This document shows positions 33,489-45,145 of a stretch of DNA of 64,000 nt, piece after piece. Numbering within the stretch: the first letter of the stretch is position 1; every line of letters begins with the position of its first letter. This DNA comes from Galerina marginata. Lineage: Eukaryota > Basidiomycota > Agaricomycetes > Agaricales > Galerinaceae. The notes beneath the pieces were generated by a model, which was not told the DNA's origin, ran no database searches, and worked only from the letters and a program-made list of their open reading frames with translations. The position numbers and the translations under genes were made by a program. Location of the stretch: the NCBI GenBank assembly GCA_023014335.1, contig JAECYW010000005.1:2356001-2420000 (forward strand), in the 5' to 3' direction.

Positions 33489-33839
33489 GCCCCTAGATGG
33501 CGCCCCGAAAAAGAGGAAGAACGAACAACGTGGCCTTGATAATTGTCAATAATAATAAGGAAATGTCGAATGAAGCGGTGTTATGTCGAGTGATCACGTG
33601 AATAGACCCTGCATTAATCTTTACGTCTCGCGCCTCCGCTCAGCACCAACCACGACCACCAAATTTTATACATGAACTGCTAGTCATCCGCAACATTACC
33701 TGGAGCTACAGGGGTTCATAAATTCACATTTCAGTTCTATTAAATCTGCCCTGGTCGATCGGTTTGCCGTCTACTTTGTATTTCCTACCTCGGGCTCACC
33801 TCTTTCTCCAGCACCTGCCCAGATCCTCGGACACTCACT
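33489..33839. promoter_or_regulatory. Divergent promoter, RUD3 / F-box gene
   Basis: 351 bp between start codons on opposite strands. No distinct motif stands out. It is expected to serve both genes. Confidence 0.45.
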
Positions 33840-36343
33840 ATGCCTCGCTCACTTGGGATGCCGGGTTCTCTTCAGACGTTGCCCATAGAAATAATTTGTC
33901 ACATCTTCAGCAACCTGGATATGCCAGATCTCCTTGCATGCTCAGAGGTGCAGTGACTTTGTCTAGCTCGTGTCTTTTATCATCTCATCTGTTGTAAAGG
34001 TCACAAAGCACCTGAGACGGGTTGTCATGAACTCGTCTCAACTGCAATACACTATTGAACTAGGAAAACACCGCGTGGTATCTCTGCTGCCTGCTTCTAC
34101 CGGGCCTTCGTTCTCGACACGCCTAAACTTGCTGCGCGATCGAGAGCGAGCCTGGAAATATATGGACTGGAAGAAAAAAGACACGTTGAGGCTTCCGCCG
34201 ACTGGCTCTGTCTACGAGTTCGTTGGCGGTTTATACGGGAATGGAAGAGAGGATGACAGGCGGGTGACGGCATCAATATCATTTCTAGAGCTACCGTCAA
34301 CGGACGCTTCATTTCTGGGAAAACCTGAACCAGAATTGCAAATGTGGACCCACGCAATGGGGGATATAACGATCGTCGACTTCACTATGGACCCCTCCCA
34401 GGATCTCCTCGTCCTTGTAGCACTGGCGCCTTCAGAGTGAGTTTAGTCTGCATCAAAAACTGCCCCATATACCCAATAGTATCTATCTATCACGCAGATC
34501 ACGATACATTTACGAACTCCATCTCCGATCTATAAAAACGAATCAACCTCATCCCAAAGCTCCAGTTTCAGCACTGCCTTGCTTGCGCAAGCCAACCATA
34601 CATCTTCAAACATCGGACATCGTTGCTGCTGTCCGTGTGCAGGTTGCTGGAAACCTCGTTGCTCTTCTAATTAAAGAAGCCGTAGAAGGTACTAGCGCTC
34701 ATCTCGAAATTTGGAATTGGGAAACCAGTCCTCAATTCTCAGTGCGTTACTTCCACTTCTTTTCTGAAAAGCCACTTATCAAACCGTTAGTGTGCTATGG
34801 CCAGGGCAGATGGGATCGATGACTTCACGTTTTTGAGTCACGATTCTTTCCTTCTCGTCCTCCCTCCCGGACAGTTCGAGGTTTATACCTTTACCAGCCC
34901 TCTACATGCTTCCACGGTGCCAGTATTACGCGTTATTTACGCGTTTCCCCCGTTATCCGAAGGATACCTGTATTGGTATATATCCATGAGCAGTAACCCA
35001 GCACCTGGATACGTGCCACGTCGTCCGACGGACCAAGACGGCCAGCCTTCAATGCCTGGAAAGAGCCGACAGGTGTATTATCCTCGCCCAGACGAGCGTA
35101 TACACGCATGCTGTCTGTATATTTTTAATCCCTCCGGCGAAGAAAACCAGCATGTGCACTCGTTTGTGTTCTTTTTGAACTTGCAAACCCTCCTTAACCC
35201 ACCTGCCGAATGGTTTTCCGAATCTGCACCCCCACGCCCAACAACAGACACCCATTCCCCACCCTCGGGTTCCCCTTCCATGGCTATTCATAGACATGTG
35301 AACTCTTTCCCTTTCACATTCTCGATACCTGGTTCTTCAAGCTCGCAACTTTCCAGCGTCGAGAGCTCTACGAGCGCAAATACACACCTACCATCGTACC
35401 CCCCATTCCCAACCTTCGATTCTCTTATGCAGGATTCTGCCGGTCAAGCTTCCACTGAGGAAATTTCCGCCCCTCCCGCTCCTGAGGGTCCCAGACTTCA
35501 TCTGGCCACGCGACGCTGCGCCCCAAGATCGTCACTACGTCCTGTTGCCACAATTCCGTGGGACGTCTGGGGACCTCAGAGTACGCGTTGGTTCCCGGAA
35601 TGCCTTAGCACTGATTGGCAACATGCAGTTTATGGCCTGCGGACAGTGGAAAGTGTAGATCCGGGGAAGTTGTCCCGCCAAAGACCCCCGTTAGAGGGTT
35701 CGTCTGGCCACGATGTCTTACAAGTGCCGTCTGCGATACCAAAAGTACCCAGTTATGGAGGACCCAATTATCTGTCGGTGGACACCCAAACAAGTACGGT
35801 GGCGTCTTCTTCCTCCTCGTCCTCAAGCTCTGGCAGTGGGGATTCTCAGCCTGCAGATTCGGACACCCAGCCAACCGAAGATGGAAAGGCCGATGAAGGC
35901 CAGGGTGATGGCGATGACAGTAACGCAGATGAGGGCGACAGGGCAAGGCGATTTTTGCGAATACGAGATTTTAACCCTTATTCTTTCGCAAACGCTGCTG
36001 AGCCTAGCGATTCCCAGAATGTGGATGGGAAGGGCAAAGGCAAGGCACACTGGCGCGGTCCGCGGCTTGTGAGAGAAACCTCGAGAACTCCTGTTAATGG
36101 GGTATTCCAGAAGGATATTGTGAGCTCGCTGCCGTACGTGGAGGTCATCAGCGCAGAGACGTTTGAGGTGACAGACGTCATGATGGACGACTGCCGGCTG
36201 CTTCTGTTGAAGGTTCGTCTCGCTCTGGGCTTTTTGTGCTCGTTAGAGTTTTGGCTCGTGTGACTGACGAATGCCCCGGTTTTCTTTCATTTTAGCGTGG
36301 CGAGTCAGGCAAACTCAAACGTGTGGACGTTCTCATGATGTAG
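33840..36343 (+). CDS. F-box protein
   Basis: Predicted SCF ubiquitin ligase adaptor. Exons 33840-33947, 34000-34436, 34498-34745, 34810-36212 and 36296-36343 give 747 aa in frame. The F-box is at residues ~10-40 (LQTLPIEIICHIFSNLDMPDLL, then EVTKHLRRVV). A beta-rich domain follows, with YEFVGGLYGNG, ISFLELPS and WNWETSP, as in other agaricomycete F-box proteins of this layout. Later come Ser-rich linkers and an acidic low-complexity stretch (SSSSSSGSGDSQPADSDTQP, EGQGDGDDSNADEGD) near residue 590, then a conserved end (NPYSFANA, LPYVEVISAETFEVTDVMMDDCRLLLLKRGESGKLKRVDVLMM). The third intron is the least certain junction: donor gttact at 34746 and acceptor at 34809. Divergent from RUD3. Confidence 0.82.
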
Positions 36344-36788
36344 TTAATGGACTACTGCTCTGACATTCTTCCGTTGGTTCACTTTTCGTACATTTATTGC
36401 GTATGTATCTCTAGTAGACCTGTAGCTTTGAAGTGTTGCCATATTCAAAATGTATGTAGAATCATAATTCACACCGCCAGTTTGCATCGCACTTGAAAAA
36501 ATCTATACCTGTTAGTCTCAACAATCCATTACAGCATTTTGACGAACGCCGTTGTCCCGGGATTTGTTGGCCTCGCTTATGCAGTTTATTGCCCCGTACC
36601 GGCGCACCTACTTTTTACTTTGCACTTTTGTATAACGAGCGGAAAATGACCCCCTTATTCGCCTTCTGACTGCTGCAGGTACATACAGCCTATACTTAAG
36701 TGTTTGTGGAAGCAATATCATGAGGGTTACACTACCTCTACAACGGCCGGTGATTCGAAAAAGCTGACTTTCGGTGACCCGACCTCCT
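36344..36788. other. Convergent intergenic region
   Basis: About 445 bp between the F-box stop and the DUS1 stop. It holds 3' UTRs. Nothing else seen. Confidence 0.4.
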
Positions 36789-38108
36789 TTAGAAATCCAA
36801 GCCCAAGTCTTCGTTATCAACCCCATTTTCGTGATCGGTATCTTCGTCAGTCAGGTCTCCTGGAGGGTTATCGTGATGCGTATTTCTCGGAGGTCGGCCA
36901 CGCCATCTTTCGACTTTGAACGCTAATAGAGATTCTATGTCATCCACAGATTTGGCCATTCCCAATGTGGCTCTGAACTTCCGAAACCATGGTCGCCGAC
37001 CGCTGAAGGAAGTTCGCGTCAGGATTGTGGACGAGGTGGTTAGGCTGCAGATACAGATAGGGTTCTGCCCCAAAATGTCACTTACCATTGAAATTCCACG
37101 AAATGTCGAATGTGTGTTTGGATGGTTGATATCGCCGTTCCGGGATAATCGTTACAGAGCTTCAGGTACTCCAATGATATGTCGACTGGGTCTGGGACAG
37201 TTCCAGCAAACAAACTGAGAAACAAAATGCGAACAAATCCTCAAAAGGGTTAATTTGCTTCGGAGAAATATCGACGAAGATAGGTACCTCACCACGGATT
37301 ATCAAGCAGGGTTTCGCCCACCATCAGGCCATCTGCACCTGTGAGTGTTAAATTATCCTGCAGGTCTTGAAATTGGCGGACATTCCCGTTGCTGATGACT
37401 GGAATCTGGAGATGCTCCTTGAGCCGCTTGACCTCGTGTAAATCTGCGGCGCCGTGGCGTCTTCGGCGAGCAGAGACGGTCCGAGCGTGCAAAGTAACCC
37501 ATGACGCCCCAGATGCCTCCAGTTTCTGGGCGAAGTCAAGGGTGTTGGAAGTTGGCTGACAGAGCCGGAACTTAGCTGACACTGGGACAGTGAAGGAATG
37601 CGACATTGTAGATACTACGATCTTCTTGAAAAATTGAATTGGGATGCTTGAATTATGCCACGCACCAATTTGTTGTACGAGAGGCCAGTCTTTTTCTCCT
37701 AAAAGGTAGCCACCGTAATGCCCGGCTCGTGCCACATCTTGAGGGCATCCAAGGTTCAGATCTGTTTATTCAAGCTATTACTCCATTGTAGCTTAATTGG
37801 TACAAAAGCAACTTACCAATTGCATCGCAATAGCCCTGTATTTTGCGGCCAGCTCGGACGATGACCTCCGGGTCATTCCCGCACAGCTGTGCAACAACTG
37901 GACGAGAAAGGTCGTCATCATTGCCCTGGGTGAGGTCACGTATGTGATATTCCAGGTAATCTCTATCAGACAGAAGTTTTTCAGGGATGTACATCTGGGT
38001 GTATACCACTGTCGCGCTGTATCGACGAACGAGCAACCGAAACGGAAGATCTGATTGGTTGACCATCGGAGCTGCCACAAAGCCTAGGTCGATCTTGGAA
38101 GAAGACAT
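36789..38108 (-). CDS. DUS1: tRNA-dihydrouridine synthase (Dus1 type)
   Basis: FMN enzyme that reduces uridines to dihydrouridine in the D-loop of tRNAs (U16/U17 for the Dus1 class). Exons 37817-38108, 37666-37761, 37293-37614, 37086-37214 and 36789-37044 give 364 aa. Motifs in order: VAAPMVNQSDLPFR (FMN-binding start); RPVVAQLCGNDPEV; DLNLGCPQ with the catalytic Cys; ARAGHYGGYLL; VPVSAKFRL (flavin/substrate Lys); TLHART; PVISNGNV (phosphate binding); GADGLMVGETLLDNPW. The C-terminus is a shorter tRNA-binding part with an acidic tail (DLTDEDTDHENGVDNEDL). After DNPW one would expect a family-type LF segment; CLFAGT follows here. It is the last clear gene before a long gene-poor stretch. Confidence 0.93.
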
Positions 38109-41100
38109 TGCATTCGTCGACTTGAAGGATTTTAGCCCTCGTTAGAAATGGATTTCCTGGAGAGATTACGGCAACCAGGGTGCCAATGACCTGTTAGAGT
38201 TTGTTTCGAGATTTTTGGCGCACAGGAAAGCCTAGAGATGTAATTTTAGGTAGAAAGCATAACCCTCTTGGTCTTTACAGCGCAGGAACCAAGATGAAAG
38301 CTTGATAATTCCCACGGGTCGAAATCACTGTAACTGGTTTCACTCATTTCGCTTCATGACGGCTCTTTACTTCAGCTACGACTTTTACCCTGGTATTGAA
38401 GCCATCTGCCTAAGGCACTGGTGAATTTTGCAAAAGCCACTATGTCTACTATATGGGCCAGTCCTTGGTTGGCAAAAGATGATTTACCTGCCCTCTCTGT
38501 CAATGGTGAACTTTTTGTTCGTTCAAGACTTCAAGTTCACGCTGCGATATCCGCAATGCTCAACCGGAAGAAGTGCTCTCGACGGTACAGACCTGGAAGC
38601 TAAAGCAGCTCCTGTTAATATTTCCGCAGTGATTCCCAGGTATTTCAGCCATTCACCATTCCTCTCAATGGAAGATTCGATGTAGCCCAATTATGCCGTT
38701 CCACGGACAACGAATCAGATTTTCGAAGATGACGATGTTGACCCTTTTTGGCTCTCTTCTGAATGGTTTGTTATCTTTCAAGTCTATGGACTTGGCTTAT
38801 GATATACGTGGTTAATCCTTTCTGGTTCGGCCTAGTGCTCCATCTCATGCGGCCCAACTCCTTTTTTGGACGAGATAACAACGGGAAAGGAATTCTCTTA
38901 CTCTGAATGAGAAATATCTTCTACCTTCTGATGAAATATGGCCTCATTCTACGAATCAGTGGCTTCATTCAAATCAAATCGAACCTTTATCGCTGTTAAC
39001 CGCAAACCAGATTTCCAATCCCAAGTCCATGCAGTTTCTGACGCAGGAGGTTCGATAATTCGAACACAAGTGGTTCACTGTCCTAACTACTCGCCAAATA
39101 ACTGTCAGTGAATCGTCGAACCTGGTCTTGGATAATCCTCAAATGACACTCATTTTTTGCAGATGCCGGCTTACTGCATGCCCCATGAACACAGCGGTTA
39201 ATGATCGTCAAGATACCTCTCTTAGCTCGAAGCTCGGGCCGCGATGTCAACTTGATGTATCTCCCACAGAAATCCCCGACAAGCCGCTGTTCATCCATCA
39301 GAGAGTCATTATCGTGTCGAATGGCAGTCAATATTGGCAGACATTAATCAAATGGTATTTATTCTTATTAACGGTCGACATCACATGCGACTATCGGATA
39401 CGCCAGTACGCTAAGTGCCTTGTTTTACTTGATACCTTATCACATCTGGTAAACGTGTCTTTAATAGATCGCCATTTAAAGCCTCGAAGAGGTCAAAACC
39501 CATGCCGGAGGTGGAAATGAGGATGTTCAGAAACGGTGATTCGGCACGGGTCAAAAACTAATCTGATCATGATTCCATGAAGGTTTTGGGACAATCCACG
39601 CCCAGGTGTGTACTACCAGGTGATATTGGACAGGGATTTCCATTTATCCTTTGCATTGAAATACAATCACTGGCTCCACCTGACCGTAAGTCTTCTAATC
39701 GCCTTTTCGCATCTTCTCTCCTGAATAGGCATATCATCTTGCTATCGACTATGTAGTCATCCAAAAAAATTCGAAATCTCCCGGCTAAACCCGCTACAGT
39801 CCGCCATATCTCCTTTGTATTCACGAAGCAAGGCAAAAAATGGTAGACTGGCTGTTTAAACATTTACCCCAGACTGTTAGTGGACTCCTCGGTATTGAAT
39901 GAACTTGACTTGAGTCCGGAATACAGAGTCTTATATGCGCCGGAAGGCTCGTTTTGTCTGTGGATATTTGGTGTCTCTCTGAACTTGGAAGGTGCAAATC
40001 CACTCAAGCCTTCCTGATGTCGGAATCTCCTTGGGCTGGTTATTCCTTTTTATATTTCGCAGAATCACAAAACCACCCTGTCTACCTTGTCTTTTACACC
40101 CTCTGACAGCTATTAATGACGGTACCATAATTTCCGCCTTATCAGTGCCAACAACCCTGTACGATAGGGGGGGAAGTCGCCAAAACGATGCTTTCCTGAA
40201 CGCCCGCGATTCGGCCGAGGTTTGTGCAATCTTCTTGTTTTCATTTATGTTCATGTTATTGCGTCTCATGGAATGTTATCGCGGATCATGTCCCTCTCTC
40301 CGGTACTGGCATACTATAAGAAGCGAAATGTAACCCTGATCGACTCTTCCTCTGCATTCCTTGGCCGTAGATAGCGGAAGAAAGACTTCAACTTCAGGCG
40401 TCAGTGCTACTTTTGGTCTCAAACTATCTGCACATAGTTACATTTTCGCAACGAGCATCCGAACGATGTCCAGTGTACTTCTTTTTCCCCTTCGCCCGGA
40501 AGAATATCGGACTCCGACTAAAGCAACTTTTAGAAGTCTTATAAATTCTGGATTGTACTCAAAATTAGTCATACCGTAATGCCCGAATCTTTGGTGCTCA
40601 CGGAATAATCGGTAAATAACCTCCACGGATTTGTCTTAGATGGCTTCGTGGCAGGTTTTGTTTGACGTCCTATCCGTAGGAAAGTCGTGGGTCAATAGAA
40701 TTTCCGATAAATGTGACAGCCGGCATAAACGGCAAGCATTTCTCTTTCAGATGGACCAATTACTTCGCCATTCAATTCTGTACCTCGTATGACAATGGTA
40801 TGAAAGTCAGTTGGTAAACAGTAGCGGGCGTTCCAACTGACTACCTAATTGCTTGGCAACTTTCTCGATGCCTAACAGAGGAAACTCAATTTAAGCGCTC
40901 GGGAAATATCCCGGGGATTCACGTGCCTGTTTGGATCTCGAACTGATAAACGACGTAGATTACCGGCTGTAATACAAGCGAATACTTATGCTCAACGTAC
41001 ATATCTTGCATAATGAGCCAGAAACTACGTGAAGTACCTGGCACCACTGGCAGATCGATGAACGTGGCTTCTGGTAGTCTTGGTGTGATCCCCGGTAAGT

Positions 41101-42200
41101 TGTCTTTTTCTTTGGATCTATGATTCCTACCTCTGGCATGTCTGACCTCCTGGAATAAATGGGTAGATGAGCCTTGAAGGTCACAGGTTCCTGAGCATCT
41201 GGCAACTTGTGGCCTTCGTAGTAGAAAAGCAATGTAAATTGCTATGTCAGTAAATCTGAGGATGATGTGAAATCGGAAGCCCAATTTCTTATCTGTAAAT
41301 AATATACAGTCATCAGGCTGCGACGAAGTCTGGTCGGCCCGACGATGTTATATACTCATCTGCGATAGGGTGTTTGCCATTGGTGACTATGTGGGCTTGC
41401 TTTGGAATTCATAGCCTTATAATTTTCATGCCAACTTGTGTGGAGTTTTCGAGGTTCTACTAGTCTAGACCGTTGCAAATGTGCTTACGAATGAATCTGG
41501 GTCTTGCAGCAACATTTTCTGATGCTGTGTTCTTTCCGTGACAGTGAGTTACCGTGTTAAACTTGTGTAGAAGATACGAAGATGGAATGAAAGGATATTT
41601 ACATAGCGCACGGAAGATGGCCCGGTTCAGATACGGCGGACGGTTACCGGTGAATATCCCACGCGAGCGCCACAATTTCCCAGAAAGAATCTCGGTAACT
41701 TGTCAAATCTTGGAACCTACGCGGGAGAATTTTATCCAAAAGCAAAACCAAGCCCGACCAACTTCCGTACAGCAATAAGATATAACCAGAGCGGAATTGC
41801 GGTTTGGATCATCTGTAAGGCACATACATTACTTATTGGGTATAGTAGATGACCAGTAATACGAGCCCAAAGGTTTGCTTTCCGACGTAGCAATGTATTG
41901 CACGAGTGTGTTAAAGGTCGGGTCGGGTTTTAATCATTACTAAGTCCTAGTAACTTCAGTTTGCCTCCAAATAGTTCAAGGGGATTGCACCACGATTAGT
42001 AACGGACTGCTAAGTTCCCAAAATCGGAGTTTGGCGCCCTGGCACGCATAAGAAGAAATTGCCTTCATATTATTATCCGCGCGACGTGCCCCGTGGGGTA
42101 TGGAGGTCGAAATTTCCGGCTTTCAAAAGTCAAGGGACTTTGATCGAGCCCCACACGTTGACCGCCTTAACGTGAAATTACTTCGTATGCTGTCTTTTAC
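38109..42200. other. Gene-poor region, left part
   Basis: About 4 kb with only short scattered ORFs on both strands (for example 39128-39520 and 39992-40333). None has recognisable domains, a consistent chain of introns or a signal peptide. I see no intact transposon ORF. It reads as decayed or never-coding DNA. Confidence 0.4.
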
Positions 42201-42228
42201 TGACGCTCCTATCTCACGGTCTCTGACA

Positions 42229-42907
42229 TGAGGGAGCACCACTGAGAACATCTGCGTCGATGCCCCGCATCTGTGGCTTCGCGAGTCTCGCCAACTTAAC
42301 CACATGTACGACCTCGCGGAGAACCGGCATTCAAAAAAGTCATCGTCTTCCATTGATGGTCGCATCTTCGACCTTTTGGAGTACTTTGACGCCTCGGGGT
42401 GTTCGTTCACGGCGGGTTGTGCTACTGTCTTTAAAAGGCTTTGATTCTTCAAAAGTTGTAATGAGGACGCATAGCATTTTTCTTGTACTTATCAATTTGC
42501 CATGAGTCGAGGTCAAGCTTGAAGGTTATGTATAACAGGTCGGCCTTTACTTCAACTGGGGTTGCCCTTCAGGTCAATGATGACATGGGATCTCGCGAAA
42601 CGTGATTGCCTTGCGTTTTTAATCTTGTCAAGGCTTTGGCTTAATCTTAACATTTCGGTAGGCGGATCCTCACGCGCTGTACGCGGTCGAGCATCTAGCG
42701 ATGTCATTTGCATTCGTCAAGGTATGGCGCCCATCAAATTCTCAAATTAAAATTAATAGACCTCGTCATTTCAGGGGTGAGCAAGGGCCTACTTCTTGAA
42801 GTTAGATCACGCCGGTCGTCGCATATTTGGGATGTTACATGTACAGGTGAACCTCGAGCAGCACAAAGCATTCTATCTATATTAAGAAAGATGACAGACA
42901 CACATTG
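42229..42907 (+). pseudogene. Possible decayed gene fragments
   Basis: Two plus-strand segments look more coding-like than their surroundings. Positions 42229-42444 read ENICVDAPHLWLRESRQLNH and MYDLAEN before a stop. Positions 42663-42720 read ADPHALYAVEHLAMSFAFVK and end at a good donor (AAG/gtatgg) with a tttcag about 55 nt on. The frames do not join into one model, and stops lie just upstream. I cannot name the family. A relic of a protein gene is the best guess; chance is possible. Confidence 0.22.
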
Positions 42908-44845
42908 ACCCACACTTACAAACCAGGAAGTTAAACAATGCATGAGGATTATGGAGCTATTAAATAAAAGCAGAACAAATCGAGACAGTTAACATACAGA
43001 GTATGGCTGTGTGATAAGGGGATTCTGTACTTTAAGTTTAACAGGGTGCCTTCATCAAGCCCTCATTCAAGATTTCTACTTCTAACTCGGGGAAATAATG
43101 TCTAGAAAGGGCACCAAAGCCCGGGTTGTGAGGTAAAGGTACTTATTATTAAGTTATGTATTGGCGTTTTGCTTTCGAAAATAGTTACCAACAGCAAATT
43201 TAACGGATTGTCACTTGGACGTTTAAACGTGTTTCTATGCGAGTTGAACAGCATAAAGGATAATTTCATTGGCCCTAGCGCCACCGTCACTGTAAGCGCC
43301 TCCTTCGGCCATTGTGCTATTTTTGGCGTCTAAAAATTGTCTAAAAATAACCTTCGTCTGACCTGATCGTCTGAAGCAGGTCGGTTTTCCTCACCGCTGT
43401 GCACGTGTAAGAGTTCTTGAAAAGTATAACGACAGTCAGAGACCCAAAAACGAGAGGAAGGACATCACGAGGGCGATATATTTAGAGTGGAATTGGCTGC
43501 TACTCGGCGAAGGCGTAACATACGAATTCCCTATTGCGTTCACCAGGGGAAGGGACAAAAGGTTTTTGGGTTCACCATTTCGTGCGTCCCAGGAACGTAT
43601 GTGATATTTCTTAGAAAAACCTGCTCCTAGTGATTTCCTATCAGTAACTATATTTATAAATAATGGAGTTTATTCTAAGTGTAGGACTCCGATGCCTGTC
43701 GCTACCGCTGGAACCATTGACGCCTATTCTATTGACAATTCAAGCTGCGGTCGCATTCAGCTATCCGAACGGAGGCGAACAGAACTTTGTTGCAAAATGT
43801 TTATCCTGCCGTGCTTCCGAGCACGACCACACACCCGAATATCAATAGGTTACCTTTAATAGAACCCCTCATAACCAGGTGATTCAGGTCCTTAAAGACA
43901 CAAGTTCCATGTGCCGCTCCTCATCTCGTGAATCTGATACGGTCAGTAATAAAACGGTGATGCTGCAATAATATAGAAGACTAGCTTCATAGATCAATTA
44001 GCAACCAGGACTCTGAAGAAGTGCACACCTCTCACGGGCTCCCGCGCTATCGACCATACTTTGGACCTGATCGGTCAGGGTAGCAAGCCGCGAGCTCCCG
44101 TCTCTTACCTGTGTCAATTCATTGAGTATTTATAGCTTATCTATTGAGTTGGAACTTGGAAGAGGTTGGAAGTACCTGAGCCCTAATGATCCTCGCCGGA
44201 TCGTGCTCAGGATACCAGGGCATGCAGGTTCTGGGTAGTTATTCTTTTCATCACGACTAGATTGTTGCAAACCATGGCTCTGGACCCGAATGAAAATGAA
44301 GGCGAAAGCCATTACGTTGAAAAAGCAGGTCGTCTATGCTTTTGCAGTGATTCTAGTATCTCCATCACAGTTAATGGGAATTATAATATTAACACTTGTC
44401 CTCCGACAGTCCATGAACTTAATCTACTGTACGCAGAAGATAGTGTTGACCCTGCTCCGTATGTTCCTCGGTTGACATAATTGCGCAGCCTAATTTATAA
44501 TATTCTTAAGCAGAAGGTAGACCCTGATCGGACATTGGGCAATGAACCTCATTTTGTGGCGTCCGTCAACATGTAGGCTATTGAGTTTAAGCTTCGTCGA
44601 TATGTAAGCGCCGGAGCCAACACCCGGTCCGCTGGTATATTAGGCACTGAACATTTTTGTCAATTGTCGTGCCATAAAATTCGACGAATAAGGTGATCGA
44701 GCATTCGGTGACGTTGGCAGCTTTTGAATCTCCATCTCTGCGACGCATAGCAATCCCCCTATGCGGCGCAGCATGCACAAGTAACGCAGGAAATGCATCT
44801 CGGAAGTCTGACCCGGTAGGGCATTTTTGAGGACAAAAGCGGTAA
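42908..44845. other. Gene-poor region, middle part
   Basis: About 1.9 kb with scattered short ORFs only (for example 43663-43848 and 44262-44480). No domain, intron chain or repeat recognised. Confidence 0.35.
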
Positions 44846-44920
44846 CTTTACAGCTACATGCAAAACCCTAGGTGCATTCTCAAAAATCGCTCCATCCGCC
44901 TGTGTTTGTACAAACAGCCG
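44846..44920 (+). repeat. Left terminal inverted repeat
   Basis: Pairs with 45076-45145. Outer 37 bases match perfectly, including GCAAAACCCTAGGTGCATTC. Confidence 0.7.
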
Positions 44921-45075
44921 TATTTAGTACTAGCCCGAGGTCATCCCTGCCGCCGACGTCCTCTTTCGGTATCTTATAGTGTGCTTACACCACAATTTGC
45001 GTCATTTTGTGGATCCGGTTGCTGTTCACGCACCACTTGTGATCAAAAAAAGGCGCGTTCAGGCTAAAAAGAGGT

Positions 45076-45145
45076 TGTTTATACAAACACAGTCGCACAG
45101 GCAGATTCTGAGAATGCACCTAGGGTTTTGCATGTAGCTGTAAAG
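45076..45145 (-). repeat. Right terminal inverted repeat
   Basis: Reverse complement of 44846-44920; includes GAATGCACCTAGGGTTTTGC. Confidence 0.7.

Larger units (their letters stand above)
44846..45145. mobile_element. Foldback / MITE-like element with ~70 bp inverted repeats
   Basis: The left end (44846-44920) starts CTTTACAGCTACATGCAAAA and continues through CCCTAGGTGCATTCTCA and TGTGTTTGTACAAACA. The right end (45076-45145) is its reverse complement with few mismatches, ending TTTTGCATGTAGCTGTAAAG. The outermost ~37 bp are identical; the inner parts are diverged (TGTACAAACA against TATACAAACA). The unit is about 300 bp with about 155 bp between the arms, holding only a 69-codon ORF, so it is non-autonomous. 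No clear target-site duplication is visible next to the ends. Confidence 0.7.

Noticed and set aside
37780..37815. tRNA-like A box (TAGCTTAATTGGTA)
   Set aside because: It lies inside DUS1 intron 1, and no B box or cloverleaf follows.
44860..45130. CCCTAGG / TAGGGTT motifs suggesting telomere repeats
   Set aside because: They occur once per arm as part of an inverted repeat, not as a tandem array.
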